Positions 1 through 10,242 of a stretch of 64,000 bases of DNA are shown here, in pieces. Origin of the DNA: Candidatus Neomarinimicrobiota bacterium (GTDB taxonomy: Bacteria; Fidelibacterota; UBA2242; B5-G15); the NCBI GenBank assembly GCA_017656425.1, contig JACDNV010000005.1, positions 122,546-186,545 on the forward strand, given 5' to 3'. A program made the translations under genes and the position numbers. Under the pieces are notes generated by a model, which was not told the DNA's origin, did not search any database, and worked only from the letters and a program-made list of their open reading frames with translations. Every line of letters starts with the position of its first letter. The first letter of the stretch is position 1.

Positions 1-45
1 AGAAAAGTAGAAAAAATAGGTTGGCTCGAAGGGAAAGTAGATAAG

Positions 46-339
46 CTATCCCAGATGAAAGATGATGGAAGATTTAAAATGGGGTAGCTTTATCTTAAGA
101 TTTTTTAATTTTTTTCTAAGCCAGATGTTTCCAACAAAACTTTTAAGATACATTTCTCTTTTAAAAGCAGAAGATCTGTTATGGTATGATTCGGTATAGA
201 TAATTTTAAATGGTCTATGAGGTTTAGTTGATCTGACTTTACCTTTATTATGTTCTTTTAATCTTTTTTCTAGGTTTGCGGTATGTCCAATATAATGATA
301 GTTATCTTTAAGACTTTTTAAGACATAAACTTTAAACAT
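46..339 (-). CDS. GIY-YIG domain protein (UPF0213/YhbQ-like), 97 aa
   Basis: Small single-domain GIY-YIG protein. The N-terminal core has VYVLKSL followed by YHYIGHT, then a helix with LEKRLKEHNKGK, an STKPHRP motif and a YESY..RSSAFKREMYLKS segment, which is the usual order in the YhbQ-like subfamily. The open frame continues upstream through the tRNA-Ser gene, but that extension is tRNA sequence, so I start at the ATG at 339, only three bases after the tRNA discriminator base. No Shine-Dalgarno sequence is visible there. Members are often annotated as nucleases, but their substrate is generally unknown. Function beyond the fold is not claimed. Confidence 0.8.
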   Translation of the reverse strand: MFKVYVLKSLKDNYHYIGHTANLEKRLKEHNKGKVRSTKPHRPFKIIYTESYHNRSSAFKREMYLKSFVGNIWLRKKLKNLKIKLPHFKSSIIFHLG

Positions 340-342
340 AAG

Positions 343-426
343 CGGAGGCGGAGGGACTCGAACCCCCAAGTCCTTACGGACGGCGGTTTTCAAGACCGCT
401 GCCTTACCAATTAGGTCTACGCCTCC
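343..426 (-). tRNA. tRNA-Ser(UGA)
   Basis: Read on the minus strand, the acceptor arm GGAGGCG pairs with CGCCTCC and the discriminator base is G, as in bacterial serine tRNAs. The anticodon stem GCGGT/ACCGC carries loop CTTGAAA with anticodon TGA. A long variable arm (CGTCCGTAAGGACT) and a T arm with TTCGAGT are present. CCA is not encoded. It is divergent from a second serine tRNA gene and lies immediately upstream of the GIY-YIG gene on the same strand. Confidence 0.95.
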
Positions 427-431
427 GTTTT

Positions 432-459
432 AAAATACCATCAAAATTTATATTTTCAA
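432..459 (-). promoter_or_regulatory. Candidate promoter for tRNA-Ser(UGA)
   Basis: On the minus strand TTGAAA (454-459) is separated by 16 bases from TATTTT (432-437), which is preceded by TGG as in an extended -10 element. It ends six bases before the tRNA 5' end. In AT-rich DNA such matches occur by chance, so this is tentative. Confidence 0.3.
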
Positions 460-672
460 TAGATTTACAAGATTCACTGACTTTCTTCGAAAGTCCACTA
501 CGAGATACTTGATGCTTAATTTATAACGTAAAAACTACTACTCCGGTTTCAAAATTGCGTGAAAATTTATTTAAAAAATATGATGCAAACAATATTGATT
601 CATTATTAATTGTATTTGCTTTTCAAAATAATTAATTTTGCGGTGCTTATTGGGATGTTTTGACTTATTGAT

Positions 673-764
673 GGAGAGGTGGCCGAGTTGGCTTAAGGCG
701 CTCGCCTGCTAAGCGAGTTTCCCGAGTAATGTCGGGAACCCGGGTTCGAATCCCGGCCTCTCCG
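673..764 (+). tRNA. tRNA-Ser(GCU)
   Basis: Acceptor arm GGAGAGG pairs with CCTCTCC, discriminator G. The anticodon stem CTCGC/GCGAG holds loop CTGCTAA with anticodon GCT. The variable arm is long and folds on itself (TTCCCGAG...GTCGGGAA), a class II tRNA feature, and the T loop is TTCGAAT. CCA is not encoded. It is divergent from tRNA-Ser(UGA). The 246 bases between the two tRNAs hold no gene I can support. Confidence 0.95.
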
Positions 765-869
765 CAAAAATTTTTATCCACATTGCTTAAATCTAAATAA
801 GAAAAATACTATTCTCAGATAAAATTTTTATAATGATAAAACGATAATCAGGTTGATTGCAGGAAGTAT

Positions 870-1340
870 TTAGCTATTCAAAATCATTATACTAAAATTC
901 AATATTGATGCAAAGGAAACCCACAATAAATACGGTAGGAGTAGATATGTTGTGATAGTGCTGATTTTGTTAAAAATTACTATTGTAGCTATTATTGCTA
1001 TCCAGAGAAGAACAATATCGATAAATGCTAACATCGGGTTTTTCAATATAAAGAAGAAAAAAGGCCAAAATAGATTTAGTATTAGTTGTATTGCATAAAT
1101 CAGTAGCGCAGGTTTGAATAGTATTTCGGTTTTGTTTTGCCAGATTAAAAAGAATGCAATTCCCATAAGGGTGTAAATAGTAGTCCAGGCGATTGGGAAT
1201 GCCCAGGAGGGAGGATTAAATGATGGTTTGTTCAATGTCGTATACCATTCTCCAAGTCCTTTTGAGGTAAAAATACTACCGACTATCATTATAATGAATG
1301 GGATTGCCACTGAAACTAAAAATTTTAAATAAACTTTCAT
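870..1340 (-). CDS. tspO: TspO/MBR family protein
   Basis: Integral membrane protein of the translocator-protein (peripheral benzodiazepine receptor) family, which binds tetrapyrroles and modulates their handling. The 156 residues match the usual family length. Visible family landmarks are WYTTLNKPSFNPPSW near residue 32, the WTTIYTLMGIAFFLIW stretch, ALLIYAIQLILNLFW, and PYLLWVSFASILN near the C terminus, spread over five hydrophobic helices. The start is supported by an upstream GAGGAAAAG. It is separated from the next genes by non-coding DNA, so it is probably a single transcription unit. Physiological role in this organism is not deducible. Confidence 0.92.
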   Translation of the reverse strand: MKVYLKFLVSVAIPFIIMIVGSIFTSKGLGEWYTTLNKPSFNPPSWAFPIAWTTIYTLMGIAFFLIWQNKTEILFKPALLIYAIQLILNLFWPFFFFILKNPMLAFIDIVLLWIAIIATIVIFNKISTITTYLLLPYLLWVSFASILNFSIMILNS

Positions 1341-1415
1341 CTTTTCCTCAACTGATTAATTGAATTTTAATAAGCCAGATATAATATATAAAAAATTTTG
1401 AAATATGTAATAAAC

Positions 1416-1640
1416 TTAATTCCAATTCCGATTTATATCCTTAATAGATTTTCTTAATTTTATAGGAATATCAGGGTCAAGACCAATTGTAGGTTCATCA
1501 AGAATAAGTAATTTTGGATCGTTCAGTAGCGACTTTTCAATAGGTAGTTTTTACTTATTTCTTATAGTGAGTTTATCAAAACGTGTATTGATATATTTCT
1601 CAAGCGGATATTTGATTTTCTTTCTGGTTTCATTATTATT
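1416..1640 (-). pseudogene. Remnant of an ABC transporter ATPase
   Basis: This fills most of a 443-base gap without an open gene. On the minus strand the sequence reads SLLNDPKLLILDEPTIGLDPDI followed by RKSIKDINRN, ending at a TAA at 1416. LLILDEP is a Walker B motif and TIGLDP the D-loop of an ABC ATPase, closest in style to the ABC-2/COG4586 group. Further upstream EKYINTRFDKL can still be read, but an in-frame TAA follows it and the signature LSxGQ and Walker A parts are absent. It is therefore a decayed fragment, not a functional gene. Confidence 0.7.
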
Positions 1641-1783
1641 TAATACGTATATCTATGAATAAAGTTTAAAAATTTTATAAACAGTTTCTTATAAGTTTTT
1701 AATAACCCTTTTTTAGGAACATTACTATCTTTAAATTCAGAATATTTTTTATATTAAAACTACATATTTAAATTACTAAAACT

Positions 1784-2386
1784 CTAAGCTATACCTGTAT
1801 TTCTTAATTTTTCTTCCCATGCGGAGAATTCTTCAGGAAATTTTTTATAATTATTATCAAACCAGGTTAATATCTCTTCATCGTAATATCCACCTTTATT
1901 GAATCTTTTATCAAAATCTTCAAAGTCAATACCCATTCTAATAGCCAGTATATAGAATCGTGCTCCTATATTGTCGGAGAGATTTGAATTCAAGAGTTTT
2001 CTAAAAATATCAAGAGCTTCATCCTTGTACTGATCTCCCCACAATATTATTGCTTTTGTAAGGATTGCTCTGATAATGTGTCTGTTTAGAAGGTTTGCCC
2101 AGCTTAAAATATCAGGCCAATTTCCATTTTTATCGGTTATCAGGTCAATAGCGGTTGTGTATGCCTTATCCAGTAGATTGTCGGCATCGTCAAAATTTCC
2201 CTCGTGCAGATATATCTCAAATAATAACAGGTATGGGTCAAGAAATTGAGGATCGAGTTTTATCATATTTTTCAAGCTATCTTTGACTTTGGATATTTCA
2301 AGGTTATCAATGTTGTCTAAGAGATTGTAGTACTCCTCCATTAATTGATGTGGTTTATCCACATATTCTCTCTTTGTTTTGGGCAT
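1784..2386 (-). CDS. TPR-type helical repeat protein, ST7-like
   Basis: A 200-residue soluble protein without a signal peptide. Residues about 15-75 look like tetratricopeptide helices (NMIKLDPQFLDPYLLLFEIYLHEG, then DDADNLLDKAY), and a later segment (EALDIFRKLLNSN, DNIGARFYILAIRMG) resembles the ST7-like variant of TPR proteins. The C terminus is acidic and aromatic (KKFPEEFSAWEEKL). An AGGAGG lies just upstream of the start. It is the last gene of the lepA run, 22 bases after the CPBP protease gene. Exact function is unknown. Confidence 0.7.
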   Translation of the reverse strand: MPKTKREYVDKPHQLMEEYYNLLDNIDNLEISKVKDSLKNMIKLDPQFLDPYLLLFEIYLHEGNFDDADNLLDKAYTTAIDLITDKNGNWPDILSWANLLNRHIIRAILTKAIILWGDQYKDEALDIFRKLLNSNLSDNIGARFYILAIRMGIDFEDFDKRFNKGGYYDEEILTWFDNNYKKFPEEFSAWEEKLRNTGIA

Positions 2387-2408
2387 ATTATCCTCCTTTT
2401 AATGTAAA

Positions 2409-3116
2409 TTAAATGAAAATTAAAATAATGTCATAAAAAGCATGTGAGTAGGCGGCTACAGAATATCCACGCGATATGTATAGAATTGAAAGGTACAGCC
2501 CCGAGAAAAATCGTAAAGCAAATGTTTTTAACTGGAACGTATCACCATGAAAGCCGATATAATGAAAGCAGGAAAAGATAAAAGACGATAGAATAATCGA
2601 AAGTATAAGACTTATATATCTTTGGAATCTCAAAATCTGGTTAAAAAAAAATACAAATCCAGTAATGAAAACTACTCTAAATAGGAATTCCTCGTACACT
2701 CCTGCGCCAGCTGCGAGTATTAGGTTTAACCTTTTATTCAAATTAAGTGATATATCGAATTGAGCAATTTTTGAGAAAATCAGGTATAAAAGGACAGCAT
2801 AAATTGCTGACTCTAATAAAACAAGCGGAAAGTAATAAAATCTAAAATTCAATCTGGTATTTTCTTTGGAGTAGAAATAGTAGCTTATAACTAAAATAAT
2901 TAGAATTAGAAGCCCTATTGAATAAAAACCGTATATGTTAAAAAGCGAAAATAACTGTTTAAAAATTACATCAGCTCCATTTCTTAAACCAGTAATATCT
3001 GAGTGATTTAAAAAAATAATTGAAATTTCATAAAAAATGATTAGTGGTGTAGCAGTGAGAAAACTAAAAAATGGAATTCTTGTGGCTTTATTATATTCCG
3101 TAATTTTTTCTAACAA
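2409..3116 (-). CDS. CPBP family intramembrane glutamic protease
   Basis: Membrane protein with about seven hydrophobic helices and the three conserved motifs of the CPBP (CAAX protease and bacteriocin-processing, Abi) family: EEFLFR at residues 142-147, an FSCFH with His185, and HAFYD with His225. These Glu and His residues form the presumed catalytic site in the membrane. The gene starts one base after lepA ends, which implies co-transcription. Substrates of bacterial CPBP proteins are mostly unknown, and some members act as scaffolds. The family call is firm, the target is not. Confidence 0.88.
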   Translation of the reverse strand: MLEKITEYNKATRIPFFSFLTATPLIIFYEISIIFLNHSDITGLRNGADVIFKQLFSLFNIYGFYSIGLLILIILVISYYFYSKENTRLNFRFYYFPLVLLESAIYAVLLYLIFSKIAQFDISLNLNKRLNLILAAGAGVYEEFLFRVVFITGFVFFFNQILRFQRYISLILSIILSSFIFSCFHYIGFHGDTFQLKTFALRFFSGLYLSILYISRGYSVAAYSHAFYDIILIFI

Positions 3117-3117
3117 C

Positions 3118-4908
<1,791 letters not shown>

Positions 4909-4915
4909 AAGATTT

Positions 4916-5500
4916 TTATCTATATAGTTTATTTTTTTTGATAAAATCGTAAACCTTTTCAGTTACAAGATATTTAATATCCAGACCTTTTTTAACCATT
5001 TCTCTTATCATTCGAGATGATATGTCTATCAGAGGAGTTTTTAAAAATATTGATTTTTCCCTATATTCCTTTTTTACCTGAGATAATTCAAATCCTGGGC
5101 GAGGGAAAACAACCACAGTCGACTTGTTTAATATCTCCATAGGTGACTTCCAAATATTAAACTCAACAATGCTGTCAGAACCGATGGCAAAAAAAAGTTC
5201 ATCTTTTTTTAATTTATATTTTTCTCTTATCTGGTTAATTGTATCTATAGAGTAGGAGACACCTTTTCTTTCTATTTCAATTAGTGAAACTTCAAATTTA
5301 GGATTGTCATCTATAGATAAATGAAGCATTTTTATTCTTTTTTCTGAATCGGTAATATTTCTATCCACCTTATGTGGTGGAATGTAAACTGGTATAAAAA
5401 GTACTTTTTCTATTGTTAATGAATTTATTAATGACTGAGCAAGAATAAGGTGACCTATGTGTGGGGGATCGAAAGTCCCTCCGAATATAGCAATCCTCAT
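4916..5500 (-). CDS. nadD: Nicotinate-nucleotide adenylyltransferase
   Basis: NaMN adenylyltransferase of NAD biosynthesis (NaMN + ATP to deamido-NAD). The nucleotidyltransferase signature GGTFDPPHIGHL sits at residues 7-18 and the second motif ISSRMIRE near residue 160 matches the family ISSTxIR. At 194 residues it has the standard size. Its ATG overlaps the stop codon of the bamD-like gene (ATGA), which implies translational coupling. Pairing of nadD with an envelope lipoprotein gene is unusual functionally, but the overlap itself is clear. Confidence 0.95.
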   Translation of the reverse strand: MRIAIFGGTFDPPHIGHLILAQSLINSLTIEKVLFIPVYIPPHKVDRNITDSEKRIKMLHLSIDDNPKFEVSLIEIERKGVSYSIDTINQIREKYKLKKDELFFAIGSDSIVEFNIWKSPMEILNKSTVVVFPRPGFELSQVKKEYREKSIFLKTPLIDISSRMIREMVKKGLDIKYLVTEKVYDFIKKNKLYR

Positions 5501-6285
5501 TTACCTTTTTTATTTTGCCTCTCTATTTTTTTCAATTCTTTGTCATAATTTCTTTTTAATATTGATATATAGTTTTTTAATTTCTCATTTTCGTTGTTAT
5601 TATATTTTGCTAATATTTCTTTGTACTTATCAAATTCTTTTAATTTTATATAACACAGAGCTCTCCCGAGCTCTGCGTCATCAGCCCAATCGGTATCATA
5701 GTATTTCTCAAGTAAATCATCAAAATAAATCAGTGCCGAGTTATACTCCTGAAATCTTATATAAAATTTCCCTGTTTCATACAGCTTACGAGCCAATTTA
5801 TTTCTTAATTTGTGAATGTATTTTTCTGCTTCTTTACATAATTCACTTTCGGGATATGTATCAATAAAATCCTGAAATGCGAATATTGCTTTCTTGGTGT
5901 ATTCCTGATCCAGCTGAAAATGTGGCGATAGTTTATAGTATGCATATCCTATTTTAAAACTTGCTTTTTCAATATATTCGCTATTAGGAAATCGTATGGT
6001 TAGCTCCTCATATTCATTTATTGCAAGAAGGAACTCTTTTTTATTTAAGTATGCTTCACCGCTATAAAATTTCGCATCATCAGCATATTCACTTCCTGGA
6101 TAATTCAGTAGAATAATATCGAAGGTGCTAATCGCTTTTTCCCATTTTTTATTTTTGAAGTATTTCATACCCTGGTCAAAATAATCCTTATCACTCTTAG
6201 CAATTAATTCTTTTTGTGAGGAACAGTCGGTAGCCAGAGCTGCTATTATAATTATTATCATCGGTAATAATATGTAATATTTCAT
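5497..6285 (-). CDS. bamD: BamD/YfiO-like outer membrane assembly lipoprotein
   Basis: Lipoprotein with a hydrophobic N terminus and a lipidation site at Cys21 (ALATDC). It then carries consecutive TPR units: QGMKYFKNKKWEKAISTFDIILLNYPGSEYADDA, then GEAYLNKKEFLLAINEYEELTIRFPNS, then a third and fourth pair. This repeat pattern and the 262-residue length match BamD, the essential lipoprotein partner of BamA in outer-membrane barrel assembly. It lies downstream of several predicted outer-membrane proteins and overlaps nadD by four bases. CpoB/YbgF-like proteins are the main alternative. Confidence 0.85.
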   Translation of the reverse strand: MKYYILLPMIIIIIAALATDCSSQKELIAKSDKDYFDQGMKYFKNKKWEKAISTFDIILLNYPGSEYADDAKFYSGEAYLNKKEFLLAINEYEELTIRFPNSEYIEKASFKIGYAYYKLSPHFQLDQEYTKKAIFAFQDFIDTYPESELCKEAEKYIHKLRNKLARKLYETGKFYIRFQEYNSALIYFDDLLEKYYDTDWADDAELGRALCYIKLKEFDKYKEILAKYNNNENEKLKNYISILKRNYDKELKKIERQNKKGK

Positions 6286-6301
6286 TTTTATTAGGCACCT
6301 T

Positions 6302-7201
6302 TTAAAAAGTAAAATATAACCTTATTCCCCTTATTGGGTTCCTGTAAGCGTAATTGGTAATGAGTGCAGCGTTTACTGAAACTTTTTTCCTTTCCTTTGC
6401 TTCAGCGTGTTTTGCCGTTATCAATGCATCAAATGCACTTATGATATGATTGAACATAACAACCGATACGATATTAGTTGCGGTTTGCAGTGTTTTGTTT
6501 GCATCCCACCTCATTGATAAATATTTATCTCTATTTGGACTGACGATAATGGTATCTGGCTGTTGATTGTAATCGCGAAAATCATCCCATCCCGAGGCAA
6601 ATTGGTCGTATTTACCGATATTTTCGTAATATTCATCAGTTTTAACAGGAGAGAATTTATCATCAACAATAAGTTGTTCCCATTCAGGTAGATATTTATC
6701 TAATGAATCATCTATAGCTATGTATTCCTTATTATTTTCTCTGTTCAGTATCCATATAAAATGAGATTCACTTTTTGTGTCCCTTAAACCTGTTAATTCA
6801 TTCTCAAGTCCCCATAGATACCATCGTTTCAAATCCCAGTGTTCATCAGCAAATTTTTTGTATTTTTTTATCAGGTTGTTACCTTTTTTTGTATAGGAGT
6901 AATACATAGCCCAGAGAGCAGCCTCAGTTCCTGCAAATATTACTGCTTTAATCTTAGAGCCAACATATAGCTCTCCAGCGCCAGGTAGAACTAAAGACAT
7001 CAAAAAAGCTCTCTGGACTTTTTTGGTGTAAAAGAAACTGGTGTCTTCTTCGTTCTCAACTTGACTATATTTCATAGTGGCAATTAATTTATCTTTCTCA
7101 ATAGAGGAAGAAAAAATAGAATTAGTCTGGGATAAGGCTATATTTGACAAGAATAATGTTAAAATGATTAAAAGACAAAGAATTTTAAATGTTTTATTCA
7201 T
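6302..7201 (-). CDS. Signal-peptide protein with DUF5683-like hydrophobic segment
   Basis: A 299-residue protein with a signal peptide ending near ALSQ (residue 25). Residues about 66-103 contain a hydrophobic, glycine-containing stretch (SLVLPGAGELYVGSKIKA, then AALWAMYY) like the DUF5683 family often found in Bacteroidetes-type genomes. The middle is hydrophilic, and NIVSVVMFNHIISAFDALITAKHA forms a second hydrophobic patch before a C-terminal IRGIRLYFTF. It is 11 bases downstream of the propeller/barrel gene and 16 bases upstream of bamD, so an envelope role is likely. The function is not known. Confidence 0.65.
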   Translation of the reverse strand: MNKTFKILCLLIILTLFLSNIALSQTNSIFSSSIEKDKLIATMKYSQVENEEDTSFFYTKKVQRAFLMSLVLPGAGELYVGSKIKAVIFAGTEAALWAMYYSYTKKGNNLIKKYKKFADEHWDLKRWYLWGLENELTGLRDTKSESHFIWILNRENNKEYIAIDDSLDKYLPEWEQLIVDDKFSPVKTDEYYENIGKYDQFASGWDDFRDYNQQPDTIIVSPNRDKYLSMRWDANKTLQTATNIVSVVMFNHIISAFDALITAKHAEAKERKKVSVNAALITNYAYRNPIRGIRLYFTF

Positions 7202-7212
7202 AGTTTCCTCCT

Positions 7213-10200
7213 TTAAATTCCAAAGTCAACAGTAAAGTAGAATCTTAGTTTTTTTCCATATTCTTGTTTTTTTGTTCCCTCTTGCCAAATAACTTTGTCA
7301 AAACCATAAGCAAAGTCAAAAGTTAAAGATAAAGGATATGAATAAAAAGAAAAACCACTAAGTATCAACTGTACACCAATATCCTTTTTGAAGCTATTTA
7401 GCCAGTTTGAAATAACTCCTTTAGCATTTGATATAAACTTTGAGAACGTCAAATTAGAGTACCCGGGCACACTGTTCCATGCATTCCCTGCTTCTGTATA
7501 TATTCCGAAAAACGCGTTGCTTATACAAAAGGATGGTATTTGTATACTTTTTTGTCTGAATATCGGGGTTTTGAAATAATAATGTATAGTGAAAAGATTT
7601 CTTCCCTCGATACTATAGTATGGATAACCTTTTAGACCTGGAATACTCCCTGCAAAAAAATAGAAAAATGAGTTAACGTCGTATTTAGATATCCATCCTG
7701 CCTGCCATCTAATAGTATTTGTTATTTTTTTCTTCTTGAATGGTTTAAAATATAATTTCCCCTCAGTAAATATCATCCAATAGTAATTTGGGGTGAATTC
7801 TTCTTTTAATGTTCCAAAATCCTCGTATATACCAAAACCATTAATAAAATGATCATAGTTGCGGGCTATATCGATTCTTAACTCCAGCCCTTCTTCTGGA
7901 TTAGTGGTAGAATTAACAACAGGAACTACCTTTCTATAAGTAGTTTCTAATTTGAAGTTTAATCCCCTATAATATCGGTACGAGAAAGGTCCGAGGTTCA
8001 GGTCTTCTTCAGGTACATATTCAAGAATTGATACTCTGTATACAGAATAAATCGTTTTCAAATCCATTCTTATAATGCGACTGAATGGCTTTGTTATTCC
8101 TATATTCAATTCACTCAAGTTGAACTTGTATTTTGAAATAACCCTATAAGAATTGTAAAGTTTTTCAGAGGATATTACATTTCGGGTCATATTATAAATT
8201 TCAATATACCAGGTAGGTTTCCATTTTCTGTATTCAAAGATAAATGCAAGATCCCTATCTTTCTTTTTATTCATTGCAAAGATTCCCATAACCGACATTT
8301 TTTCAAGAATTTCCGACGAGTAGAAGTAACTACCGGGTTTTAGTGTACCGTAATCGACAATTAATGTTGGAATAAAGAAAAAATTTGAAAACTGATGCTC
8401 GTATTTTCTATAGTTGTGACTTGAGCTGCTATTTATTACGTAAAGGGTAGGAATTTTTTCGAGGTAATTTGTATATGTTATTAGATTAGTATCGATTGAA
8501 TTTGGTATCCTCATATAACCTATTTTGAATTTAGAGTTTTCATAAAGAGAATATACAAGCTCCCCTTTTTCATTAACACTTGGCATGAATGCTCCGCCAG
8601 TAACATTTGTAATAACTTCTTCTTTATTATCAATAAGTGATTTGCGATATATATTAAAAATTCCAGTTTTATCACATGAGTAATAAAGCCATTTGCCATC
8701 ACGGCTAAAATATGGGTCACGTGTATCATATTTATGTGAATTAAAATTATATATTGTGCTGTCTATAAAACTATAAATTAGGATATCCCTACCATGTGTG
8801 GTTAGTATATCAAAAGCAATTTTTTCTTCATCAGGTGACCACGCAATATTAAAAAGCTGCTCCCCATTATTAAAGTTGGTTAATTGATGTTCTTTTTTAT
8901 TTTCCATATCTAATAGAACTATATTAGACGTTCCATCTTTCCCTGTTATAAAGGCAATTTTTTTCCCATCGGGTGAGACAGAAGGATTATATGCCCTTCT
9001 CCATTTTGTAATTTGCTTCTCTTTCTTTTTTTTGATATCGTAGGAATAAATATCGTAATAAATAGAACCGTATTTGTTTGGCTTACTTTTTTTTGTGTAA
9101 TACAAAACTTTACCATCCTTCGTAGCTGAAACTCTGGATGTTACATTGGGTAGAATTAATTTCTCTTTTTTATCTTTTAAATCATAAGAGTAGAGAGATG
9201 TAAGTGACATGTAATCTCTACCTTTATTTGAAAGGTAGTAAATAGTTGAATCGTTTATCCATTCAGGATATATCTGACATGTGCCAGTATTAATGATGAT
9301 CTCTCCCTTTTTTTCATTTTCTTTTATAACCTGTAAACGTTCATGATAATATCTATTTAAATAGTCTTTCCATTCTTCGTATATTTCTCCTCCTGTTTTC
9401 CCAGTGATTTTCTTAAATGCAGAATTAATGGATAGATGTTTTATACTTCTCATTTCTTTAAATACTTTTGCGGGAACATCATCCCCGTATTTATCAATTA
9501 TGTAGCTTGTCAGGGAAAAACCCTGATTATAGACACTTTCATTCCCTGTCCCTTCATATCCAAAATGATTCATATAATCGAAGGAGAGAAGATTATTATT
9601 TGTCACTCTATCACGTAGTATCATATCTCTATGGGAATCCCAAAAATCGTTCGGGCAATCCCTGTACATATATTGAGCTACTCCCTCTGCAAGCCACATA
9701 GGTATAATAACTCCGGGGAGTGGATATAAAGCCATTACGTATGGATATCCGTAAATAACATCTTCTCTTTTTTCATCTTCATATGAATATATCTGAAAAT
9801 ATGCACCTGGCACTTTTCTCGTAAATTTCATTGATGCCTGTAATGAAACTATATGTGTAAACTCATGGGTTACAACATCCCATAACCAGTTATGACTTCC
9901 ACGCAGGATAAAGTCAAGTGGTGTAGCCCAGATTAGAATTTTGTTGTCATAGTAGTATGCTGCACCATTTGAATAATCATCTGTATCTTTTATTATTATA
10001 TGGGTTTTACTATCTGGTTCATAGTTATAGAATTGGGTTACAGGAATATAAATCTTTTCCGCTATTTCTGCTACTCTATTAGCTGTCCATTCGGCTCCAT
10101 TATGATAATGTATAAGAAAATGCTCTGTTTCGATTGTGTACCATTTTAGCTCTGGATGATTAAACTCTTCCTGAGCTGATAGAAATTGCGTCAGGAAAAA

Positions 10201-10242
10201 AACCGATATCAGAATTATTGGAATACATGTTTTCAACTTCAT
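7213..10242 (-). CDS. Secreted gluzincin (peptidase MA-like), TolB-type propeller and outer-membrane barrel fusion
   Basis: A 1009-residue protein with a signal peptide (cleavage near LSAQ). Residues 100-200 form a zinc peptidase domain: HEFTH at 126-130 and a downstream WLAEG with Glu186 as likely third zinc ligand, so the site looks intact. Residues about 300-590 contain PD40/TolB propeller repeats (YNPSVSPDGKKIAFI, IAWSPDEEKIAF, DPYFSRDGKWLYY). From about 620 to the end, alternating aromatic beta strands resemble an Omp85/surface-antigen barrel and end in RFYFTVDFGI. It overlaps the upstream M6-like gene by four bases. Substrate unknown. Confidence 0.8.
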   Translation of the reverse strand: MKLKTCIPIILISVFFLTQFLSAQEEFNHPELKWYTIETEHFLIHYHNGAEWTANRVAEIAEKIYIPVTQFYNYEPDSKTHIIIKDTDDYSNGAAYYYDNKILIWATPLDFILRGSHNWLWDVVTHEFTHIVSLQASMKFTRKVPGAYFQIYSYEDEKREDVIYGYPYVMALYPLPGVIIPMWLAEGVAQYMYRDCPNDFWDSHRDMILRDRVTNNNLLSFDYMNHFGYEGTGNESVYNQGFSLTSYIIDKYGDDVPAKVFKEMRSIKHLSINSAFKKITGKTGGEIYEEWKDYLNRYYHERLQVIKENEKKGEIIINTGTCQIYPEWINDSTIYYLSNKGRDYMSLTSLYSYDLKDKKEKLILPNVTSRVSATKDGKVLYYTKKSKPNKYGSIYYDIYSYDIKKKKEKQITKWRRAYNPSVSPDGKKIAFITGKDGTSNIVLLDMENKKEHQLTNFNNGEQLFNIAWSPDEEKIAFDILTTHGRDILIYSFIDSTIYNFNSHKYDTRDPYFSRDGKWLYYSCDKTGIFNIYRKSLIDNKEEVITNVTGGAFMPSVNEKGELVYSLYENSKFKIGYMRIPNSIDTNLITYTNYLEKIPTLYVINSSSSHNYRKYEHQFSNFFFIPTLIVDYGTLKPGSYFYSSEILEKMSVMGIFAMNKKKDRDLAFIFEYRKWKPTWYIEIYNMTRNVISSEKLYNSYRVISKYKFNLSELNIGITKPFSRIIRMDLKTIYSVYRVSILEYVPEEDLNLGPFSYRYYRGLNFKLETTYRKVVPVVNSTTNPEEGLELRIDIARNYDHFINGFGIYEDFGTLKEEFTPNYYWMIFTEGKLYFKPFKKKKITNTIRWQAGWISKYDVNSFFYFFAGSIPGLKGYPYYSIEGRNLFTIHYYFKTPIFRQKSIQIPSFCISNAFFGIYTEAGNAWNSVPGYSNLTFSKFISNAKGVISNWLNSFKKDIGVQLILSGFSFYSYPLSLTFDFAYGFDKVIWQEGTKKQEYGKKLRFYFTVDFGI

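Noticed and set aside
479-495. 7-bp hairpin GACTTTC-TTC-GAAAGTC between the two tRNA genes as terminator
   Set aside because: No T run follows it in either direction and no gene ends next to it.
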